Source of the DNA: an uncultured Pelagibacteraceae bacterium
GTDB lineage: Bacteria > Pseudomonadota > Alphaproteobacteria > Pelagibacterales > Pelagibacteraceae
Reading direction: 5' to 3'
Assembly: GCA_902573385.1 (NCBI GenBank)
Contig: CACGJS010000001.1
Span: 35,137-99,136 of the forward strand
Length of the DNA: 64,000 nt
Each line of letters begins with the position of its first letter. Positions within the stretch are counted from its first letter, which is position 1. Positions 57,456-64,000 of this stretch are shown here, in pieces. The notes under the pieces were generated by a model. That model was given only the letters and a program-made list of their open reading frames with translations. It made no database searches and was not told where the DNA came from. Both the position numbers and the translations under genes were made by a program.

Positions 57456-58162
57456 TGGCTTTTTTCGAAGGGAAAAAAATGACAGGAGGTTATGGAAATG
57501 GCCCAGATATAATTAATTCTTGTACTGTTGATGTTAATAAAGGAGAGATAGTTTCAATACTTGGTCCTAATGGTGCGGGTAAATCAACAGCAATGAAAGC
57601 AATGCTAGGTCTTTTAAATTTAAAATCTGGTTCAGTGGTAATTAATGGAAAAGATATTTCAAAATTTTCACCACAAGAGAGAGTTAGAGAGGGAATTTCA
57701 TTTGTTCCACAAACAAAAAATGTTTTTGCAGGTATGACTGTTGAAGAAAACTTAGAAATGGGAGCTTACTTAAGAAATGACAATTATCAAAATATTATAC
57801 AAGAAATTTATGAACTTTTTCCAATATTAAAAGAAAAAAAAGATCAGTTGGTAGGAGAATTGTCCGGTGGACAAAGACAACAAGTTGCTCTTGGAAGAGC
57901 CCTAATGATAAAACCAAGTGTCTTAATGTTAGATGAACCCACTGCAGGAGTTTCACCAATAGTAATGGATGAATTATTTGATCATATTATAAAAGTCAAA
58001 AAAACTAATGTTGCAATTTTAATGGTTGAGCAAAATGCGAAACAAGCATTAAATATTTCAGATAGAGGTTATGTTTTAGTCACTGGTGAAAATCGTTATT
58101 CAGGCACAGGAAAAGAATTATTAAATGACACAAGAGTAAGAAGCTCTTTTTTGGGTGGATAG
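57455..58162 (+). CDS. livF: Branched-chain amino acid/urea-type ABC transporter ATPase (LivF-like)
   Basis: GPNGAGKSTAMKAMLGLL, LSGGQRQQVALGRALM, MLDEPTAGVSPIV. Confidence 0.9.
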   Translation: MAFFEGKKMTGGYGNGPDIINSCTVDVNKGEIVSILGPNGAGKSTAMKAMLGLLNLKSGSVVINGKDISKFSPQERVREGISFVPQTKNVFAGMTVEENLEMGAYLRNDNYQNIIQEIYELFPILKEKKDQLVGELSGGQRQQVALGRALMIKPSVLMLDEPTAGVSPIVMDELFDHIIKVKKTNVAILMVEQNAKQALNISDRGYVLVTGENRYSGTGKELLNDTRVRSSFLGG

Positions 58163-58163
58163 T

Positions 58164-59174
58164 ATGGATTTTTTAAACGCAACCATATTATTATTAAACT
58201 ATATTTTTGTTCCAGCTTTGACTTATGGCTCTCAATTAGCACTTGGTGCAATATTTGTAACTTTAATCTATGGTATTTTAAGATTTGCTAATTTTGCAAC
58301 TGGCGACATGATGGCATTTGGAACAATGGTAACTATTTTAATTACTTGGTACTTCCAATCACTTGGTGTTTCTTTAGGTATTTTGCCAACAGCTCTTTTA
58401 GCAATACCTTTTGCTATAATTTTTATGATTGGCTATATGCTTATTATAGATAAATTTGTATTTAGGTATTATAGAGTCCAAAAAAGCCCCCCCGTTCAAC
58501 TTGCGATGGTAAGTATTGGCGTTATGTTTGTAACTCAAGCTATAGTAAGAATAATAATTGGCCCCTCAGATCAAAGATTTTTTGATGGGAAGAAATTTAT
58601 TATTAAAGCTGGAGAATTTAAAGAAATGACAGGACTTAATGAGGGTTTGGCAATTAAATCTAGTCAGGTATTAACTATATTTATCACCCTAGTATTAGTT
58701 TCAATTTTGTTTTGGTTTTTAAATAAGACTAAAACTGGAAAAAGTATGCGAGCTTATTCAGACAATGAAGATCTAGCTTTATTGTCTGGAATTGATCCAA
58801 AAAGAGTAGTTATGATTACATGGATTATTGCAGGTATTTTAGCAACAATAGGAGGAGCGTTATATGGTTTAGATAAAAGCTTTAAACCTTTTACTTATTT
58901 TAACAATATGTTGCCAATTTTTGCCGCAGCAATTGTAGGAGGTATTGGAAATCCATTTGGCGCATTTTTAGGAGGTTATGTAATAGCTTTTTCAGAAATA
59001 TTTTTAACCTATGCATACAAGAAATTTTTTATGTATGTTTTACCAGAAAGCATGGAGCCAGAAACTTTGGTTCAATTATTGTCAACAGATTATAAATTTG
59101 CTGTATCTTTTTCTATACTCGTAATTGTCTTACTCTATAGACCAAATGGTATATTCAAAGGAAAGGTACTGTGA
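58164..59174 (+). CDS. livH: Branched-chain amino acid-type ABC permease (LivH-like)
   Basis: 8-TM; GAIFVTLIYGILRFANFATGDMM, AAAIVGGIGNPFGAFLGG; ATG 58164 preferred to the GTG in the ORF track. Confidence 0.9.
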   Translation: MDFLNATILLLNYIFVPALTYGSQLALGAIFVTLIYGILRFANFATGDMMAFGTMVTILITWYFQSLGVSLGILPTALLAIPFAIIFMIGYMLIIDKFVFRYYRVQKSPPVQLAMVSIGVMFVTQAIVRIIIGPSDQRFFDGKKFIIKAGEFKEMTGLNEGLAIKSSQVLTIFITLVLVSILFWFLNKTKTGKSMRAYSDNEDLALLSGIDPKRVVMITWIIAGILATIGGALYGLDKSFKPFTYFNNMLPIFAAAIVGGIGNPFGAFLGGYVIAFSEIFLTYAYKKFFMYVLPESMEPETLVQLLSTDYKFAVSFSILVIVLLYRPNGIFKGKVL

Positions 59175-60544
59175 GAAAAAATTTAAACGTAATTGCAGCC
59201 TATACAATAATGTTAGGGTTAATTGTTTTAGTTGGAATATTTCAATCTTGGAATGTTGCTCTATCAATTTTTAATATGTGTTTAATTTCTGCAGTTATGA
59301 CAATGGGTGCGAACGTACAATGGGGTTATGCTGGTTTAATTAATTTTGGTATTATGGGCTATGCAGCATTGGGAGGTTTGGCAGCAGTTTTGATATCAGT
59401 TGACCCTGTTCATGAAGCTTGGTCTGTAGGTGGTTTTAATATCATAATATGTTTGTTTTTAATAATTACGATTATAATTTCAATACGTTATGTTTTAAAA
59501 ATTTTTGAAAAATCTAAAATTAGAAATTATATTATAGCCACAATTATTATTGTGGGTGTTGTTTTTATAAGAATAATATCTGGACCTAGCATAGAAGCAA
59601 TAGAAGCTGTAAATCCTGCAACAACGGGTTTCCTTGGTGGCCTAGGTTTGCCCATAGTATTTTCTTGGATAGCAGGAGCTTTCTTCGCTGCTGGATTAGC
59701 ATTTATTGTAGGAAAGGTTGCTCTTGGTTTACGAGCAGACTATTTAGCAATAGCTACACTACTAATTTCTGAAATTGTTATAGCTATAATTAAACACGAA
59801 GACTGGTTAGCCAGAGGTGTTAAAAATGTAATTGGTTTAAAAAGACCTGTTCCATACGAAGTAGAGCTTCAGACTAAGGATTGGTTTATAAATTTGATTG
59901 CAAAATTTAATGAAGGAACATTAAGCGTATTTACTTATGGAACACCTGAAAGACAGCAAGCTTTACAGCAGTTAGTGATTGAAGGATCTTCAGTTTTTGT
60001 AAAACTTTGTTATTCAGGGTTGTTTTTATTAGTTGTTATAGCTTTATTGATAATTACTCAAAAAGCACTTTATTCTCCATGGGGAAGAATGATGAGAGCA
60101 ATAAGAGATAATGAAGAAGCGGCAAATGCTATGGGTAAAAATGTTGTTAAACAACACTTATTAATATTTATTTTAGGCTCTGCGATTGTAGGAATTGCAG
60201 GAGCAATGTTGGTTACTCAGGATGGTTTGTTTACGCCTGGAAGTTATAGACCAATGAGATATACATTTTTAATCTGGGTTATGGTTATAGTAGGGGGAAG
60301 TGGAAATAATTTTGGTGCAATTTTAGGTGGTTTTGCAGTTTGGTTTTTATGGATTGAGGCCGCTCCAATAGCCTTATTCTTAATCAACTTATCTACGGCA
60401 AGTCTTCCAGAGACTCATGAATTAAAAATACATCTAATTGAAAGTGTTCCTTACTTTAGATATTTAATGATGGGAATGGGGTTATTATTGATCATGAGAT
60501 ATCGTCCTAAGGGTATACTTCCTGAAAAAATCGAAATAAAGTAA
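59171..60544 (+). CDS. livM: Branched-chain amino acid-type ABC permease (LivM-like)
   Basis: GYAGLINFGIMGYAALGG, GRMMRAIRDNEEAANAMGKNV. Confidence 0.9.
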   Translation: MRKNLNVIAAYTIMLGLIVLVGIFQSWNVALSIFNMCLISAVMTMGANVQWGYAGLINFGIMGYAALGGLAAVLISVDPVHEAWSVGGFNIIICLFLIITIIISIRYVLKIFEKSKIRNYIIATIIIVGVVFIRIISGPSIEAIEAVNPATTGFLGGLGLPIVFSWIAGAFFAAGLAFIVGKVALGLRADYLAIATLLISEIVIAIIKHEDWLARGVKNVIGLKRPVPYEVELQTKDWFINLIAKFNEGTLSVFTYGTPERQQALQQLVIEGSSVFVKLCYSGLFLLVVIALLIITQKALYSPWGRMMRAIRDNEEAANAMGKNVVKQHLLIFILGSAIVGIAGAMLVTQDGLFTPGSYRPMRYTFLIWVMVIVGGSGNNFGAILGGFAVWFLWIEAAPIALFLINLSTASLPETHELKIHLIESVPYFRYLMMGMGLLLIMRYRPKGILPEKIEIK

Positions 60545-60551
60545 TCTTATT

Positions 60552-60620
60552 ATGAAATATATTTTGCTTGGAGCCGCTATAGCATGGGCTATGTATATAG
60601 GTGATAAATATATTTTTTAA
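60552..60620 (+). CDS. Candidate 22-aa hydrophobic microprotein MKYILLGAAIAWAMYIGDKYIF
   Basis: ATG…TAA micro-ORF filling the livM-MFS gap; its TAA overlaps the downstream ATG (TAATG). Confidence 0.45.
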   Translation: MKYILLGAAIAWAMYIGDKYIF

Positions 60621-61783
60621 TGAATAAAAATCTTTGGTTACTAATTTTAAGTCAGATTTTTGCATTTACTGCTGCACCTGTAACAGTTTTTTTAAGTGGA
60701 ATAATAGGCTCCCAACTCAGTCCAATAAAATCGTTAGCTACATTGCCAATGGCTTTGTCAATTGTAGGAATAGCTGTATTTGCAATTTTTGCTGCTAAAA
60801 TTATGAGTATAATTGGTCGTAGAGCAGGGTTTATATTTGCATCAATTGGAAGTTCTTTTTCATCTTTGTTAGCAGCCTACTCAATAATTGGCAAAAGTTT
60901 TATTTTATTCAATTTTGCATGTTTTTTACTGGGTGCTGCTGTAGCTTTTAGTCATCAATATCGTTTTGCAGCCGTTGAAACTGTAAAAAAGGATATGGCC
61001 CCAAAAGCTATATCAATAATACTATTAGCAGGAATAGGGTCAGCTTTTATTGGGCCAAATTTAGCAAACCTCACAAAAGAAAGTATAGCTGGACATTTAT
61101 ACTCCGGATCATATGTTGCTCTTGCTGTTTTAACTTTAACATCAACAATCTTCTTATTATTTTATAAAGACGGACACAAACCACATAAAGTTATTAAAAA
61201 AAAAACACGTAGTTATTTTGAGTTAATTTCCCAGCCTAGATTTTTACAAGCATTAATTGCTTCAGCATTTGCTTATGCTGTAATGTCATTTTTAATGACT
61301 GCAACACCAATAAGTATGCATGTAATGGAAAAAATAAGTTTAACTAAAACAGGATTTGTAATTCAACTTCATATAGCTGCAATGTTTTTACCATCTTTAA
61401 TTACAGGTAATCTAATAAAAAGATTTGGGCACAGTAAAATAATGTATGTTGGTGTTGTTTTATTTTCAATAACAATTTTAACTAGTTTATTTGAACAAAA
61501 CTTTATTAATTATTTAATAGCTCTTATATTTTTAGGATTTGGCTGGAATTTTTTATTTATATCAGGAACAAGCTTATTAGTTTTATCCTACAGAGAAAAA
61601 GAAAAGTTTAAGGCTCAAGGGTTTAATGATTTTCTAGTTTATTCAACTCAAGCAGCCGCTAGCTTATCTGCGGGAGTATTTTTAAATTTAACAAGCTGGA
61701 AAACAATGAATTTAATTTGTATAATTTTTCTAGTATTGATTATATTATCAACATTAAGAGCTGATTTTAGAGAAACAAAATAA
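60620..61783 (+). CDS. Major facilitator superfamily transporter
   Basis: ~12 TM, MSIIGRRAGFIFAS motif region. Confidence 0.87.
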   Translation: MNKNLWLLILSQIFAFTAAPVTVFLSGIIGSQLSPIKSLATLPMALSIVGIAVFAIFAAKIMSIIGRRAGFIFASIGSSFSSLLAAYSIIGKSFILFNFACFLLGAAVAFSHQYRFAAVETVKKDMAPKAISIILLAGIGSAFIGPNLANLTKESIAGHLYSGSYVALAVLTLTSTIFLLFYKDGHKPHKVIKKKTRSYFELISQPRFLQALIASAFAYAVMSFLMTATPISMHVMEKISLTKTGFVIQLHIAAMFLPSLITGNLIKRFGHSKIMYVGVVLFSITILTSLFEQNFINYLIALIFLGFGWNFLFISGTSLLVLSYREKEKFKAQGFNDFLVYSTQAAASLSAGVFLNLTSWKTMNLICIIFLVLIILSTLRADFRETK

Positions 61784-61784
61784 G

Positions 61785-62546
61785 ATGGAAGTTTTATCTT
61801 ATTTTCAACTTAACTTAGTAGAAGTTTGTTTTATATTTTGTACAGTATTTATTGCCTCTATAATTAGAGGATTTAATGGTTTTGGTTTTTCTGCGATTTG
61901 TATTTCTGGATTTTCTTTCATACTTCCTGCTATTGAAATAGTTCCTTTAATTTTAATATTAGAGGTATTAATCAGTATTTTTATGATTCCATATATATGG
62001 AATAAGATTGATTGGAAATTTGTTGCAAAGATTTTAATAGGAATAATCATTGGTTCACCAATAGGTCTTTTTTTATTAAAATATTTATCTTCGCAAACAA
62101 CACATTTATCAGTTTGTTTAATAATAATATTTTTTTCAGTATTATTAATGAGAGGATATTCAAACAAAAAAATAAATAATAATTATGTTAAATTTTTTAC
62201 AGGTTTGGTCTCTGGAACGTTAAATAGTCTAACAACTTTAGGAGGTATGCCAGTTGCGCTTTTTCTATTAATAACAAATATTCAGCCGGCAATAATCAGA
62301 GGATCATTAGCAGCATTATTTTTTTTTACAGACATTTATGCTTTTGCTATAAGTTTTTTTGCAGGAATTGTTGATACTATAACTATCTATAGAGCCATTC
62401 CATTAATTATTATTTTACCAATTGGAATTTTTATTGGTGATAAGTTTTTTGTTAAAAGTAAAAAAGAAACATATAGAAAAGTAGTGTTCTATTTTTTAAT
62501 ATTTATTTCAATATTTGGTGTTTTTAGGATTATCAGTAATTTTTAG
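61785..62546 (+). CDS. TauE/SafE-family membrane protein (DUF81)
   Basis: IRGFNGFGFSAI, GIIIGSPIGLFLLKYL, GTLNSLTTLGGMPVALFLL. Confidence 0.87.
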   Translation: MEVLSYFQLNLVEVCFIFCTVFIASIIRGFNGFGFSAICISGFSFILPAIEIVPLILILEVLISIFMIPYIWNKIDWKFVAKILIGIIIGSPIGLFLLKYLSSQTTHLSVCLIIIFFSVLLMRGYSNKKINNNYVKFFTGLVSGTLNSLTTLGGMPVALFLLITNIQPAIIRGSLAALFFFTDIYAFAISFFAGIVDTITIYRAIPLIIILPIGIFIGDKFFVKSKKETYRKVVFYFLIFISIFGVFRIISNF

Positions 62547-62552
62547 ATAAAA

Positions 62553-62584
62553 AAAACCCCAGCGATTCAAATCGCTGGGGTTTT
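62553..62584. terminator. Bidirectional intrinsic terminator between TauE/SafE gene and livK
   Basis: AAAACCCCAGCGATTCAAATCGCTGGGGTTTT with flanking A and T tracts between convergent genes. Confidence 0.93.
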
Positions 62585-62600
62585 AAAATTGAGAAATTAA

Positions 62601-63791
62601 TTATCTTTGTTTTTTAGTTTTAAATTTTCCACCTTTGATTTCTTTTTCTAAGAAAGAACCTTCGGCTTCACCAACTTCAGTAAATGACACTCCAGTTGCA
62701 CCTTCGTAGTCAACTTTTTTTCCTTTAGCTAGTAAATCTAAACCTTTTTTAAGTTCACCTGGGTAAATTTTAGTTCCAGGACCGTTAGCAACTGCCATTA
62801 CATTTTTAGCAATAGAAGCTCTATCAGCTGATCCACCCGCTTGCATTGCTAAAACAATTAAAGCTGCAGCATCATAGGATTCTCCTGTGTAGGGTCCTGA
62901 GGAATCTATTCCAGCTCCTTTAGCAACTCCCTCAAATACTCCAGCACCTTTGCCAGTTGAACCAGGAATTGAACCAAAAGATTTATTTAGACTTTTTCCA
63001 AAAGCATCAGTTAAAGAGTCACCGATCATACCATCAGATAAAATAAATTTATCAAATGCACCAGAGTCCAAAGAACCTTGAATGATTCCTTTTCCACCTT
63101 GGTCAAGATATCCAATTACTGCAACTGCATCACCACCTGCAGAAGCTAAAGTAGCTACTTCAGATGAGTAGTCAGCTTTTCCATCTTCATGAGCTGCTGT
63201 AGTTGTAACTTTAATGCCATGAGCTTTTACAGCTGCTGCATAAACATCAGCTAAACCTTTTCCATAGTCATTATTTGTATAAGTAATAGCAACACTTTTG
63301 ATTTTTCTGTCTTTGGTAATATCAGCTAAAATCTGTCCACCTCTAGCGTCAGAAGGAGCTGTTCTAAAAAAGAACCCTTTATCATCTAAAGTTGTAAGAC
63401 CAGGTGATGTTGCTGAAGGTGAAATCATTACTACACCATTTGGTACAGCAACGTTTGATGCAATAGCACCAGTTACACCTGAACAGTCAGCACCCATGAT
63501 CGCTGCTACTCCTTGTGATACAACACCTTCAGCTGCTGCAGTTGCCGCCGCTGAGTCAACACAAGTTGAGTCTGCTCTTATTACTTCAATTTTTTTTCCA
63601 CCTAAAAGTGAACCAGAATCAGAAGCTTCTTTAAATGCAAGCTCTGCTGATGCAGCCATAGCTGGTGTTAGAGATTCAATAGGACCAGTAAATCCTAATA
63701 TAATTCCCATTTTTATCGAATGTCCATCTGCTAATACGTTTGATGTAAAAGTTGACACAAACATAAATGCAGCAATAAATAGTTTTTTCAT
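62601..63791 (-). CDS. livK: Branched-chain amino acid-type ABC substrate-binding protein (LivK-like)
   Basis: signal peptide MKKLFIAAFMFVSTFTSNVLADG, IKMGIILGFTGPIESL, periplasmic binding protein type 1 fold motifs. Confidence 0.92.
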   Translation of the reverse strand: MKKLFIAAFMFVSTFTSNVLADGHSIKMGIILGFTGPIESLTPAMAASAELAFKEASDSGSLLGGKKIEVIRADSTCVDSAAATAAAEGVVSQGVAAIMGADCSGVTGAIASNVAVPNGVVMISPSATSPGLTTLDDKGFFFRTAPSDARGGQILADITKDRKIKSVAITYTNNDYGKGLADVYAAAVKAHGIKVTTTAAHEDGKADYSSEVATLASAGGDAVAVIGYLDQGGKGIIQGSLDSGAFDKFILSDGMIGDSLTDAFGKSLNKSFGSIPGSTGKGAGVFEGVAKGAGIDSSGPYTGESYDAAALIVLAMQAGGSADRASIAKNVMAVANGPGTKIYPGELKKGLDLLAKGKKVDYEGATGVSFTEVGEAEGSFLEKEIKGGKFKTKKQR

Positions 63792-63896
63792 TATTTTCCT
63801 CTTTGATTGTTAACAATTTATAAAAAGCTAATTAAATTATGATTAATCTAATAATTCAATGGATAAATTATCTTATTTTATGCAGGTTTAAGGGCA

Positions 63897-64000
63897 TTAT
63901 CTCATCGAGAAAGGATCAAGTGATGGTTCATCAGATGTATAATACCAAGTTGTTTTTACTCTTGTATAATCTTTAATAGATTCAATACCTGCTTCTTTTC
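63897..64000 (-). CDS. C-terminal end of an unidentified CDS running off the window
   Basis: minus-strand frame reads …KEAGIESIKDYTRVKTTWYYTSDEPSLDPFSMR* with no stop to the window edge; not in the ORF track. Confidence 0.55.
   Translation of the reverse strand, partial: KEAGIESIKDYTRVKTTWYYTSDEPSLDPFSMR

Noticed and set aside
58487-58493. C7 homopolymer in livH, suspected frameshift
   Set aside because: The frame continues through KSPPVQLA and the whole LivH product is intact, so no disruption.
62553-62584. Possible regulatory RNA between TauE/SafE gene and livK
   Set aside because: Perfect GC-rich stem with A and T tracts between convergent genes is fully explained as a bidirectional terminator.
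63298-63813. 171-aa plus-strand ORF antisense to livK
   Set aside because: Lies opposite a clear LivK coding sequence with higher local GC; composition-driven shadow ORF with no recognisable domain.

Overview
This is a very AT-rich, tightly packed chromosomal window with no visible mobile element, CRISPR array or rRNA. Protein content and gene order resemble a SAR11/Pelagibacterales alphaproteobacterium; that assignment is inferred, not computed. Most of it is core metabolism and cell-envelope genes: ftsH (partial)-folP-glmM-thiD-purA, rpoH, an RluD-type pseudouridine synthase, tRNA-Arg(TCG), an ABC-2 exporter, a Sua5-type gene, xseB-ispA-dxs, aroC, pdxH, a polyprenyl synthase, an S49 peptidase, glyQS-ppdK, nadCA, ssrA, thyX, an acyltransferase, mrp, hflKC, a DegP/Q-type protease, miaA-ilvBNC, an oligopeptide ABC transporter, leuA-mreBCD-mrdA-rodA, livGFHM and livK. 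The main points for a second look are: (1) a circularly permuted two-piece tmRNA gene on the minus strand at 24653-24915, absent from the ORF track, with readable tag ANESYALAA*; (2) an apparent +1 frameshift in a T8 run at the 5' end of miaA, where removing one T restores a complete P-loop N-terminus; (3) an uncharacterised 10-bp stem / 26-nt loop element upstream of a LysE-family exporter; (4) a 22-aa hydrophobic microORF translationally coupled (TAATG) to an MFS gene; (5) four convergent gene pairs that all share the same TTAA as overlapping stop codons; (6) a 14-bp inverted repeat between an ABC solute-binding gene and its permease. I did not find a clearly new multi-gene system.
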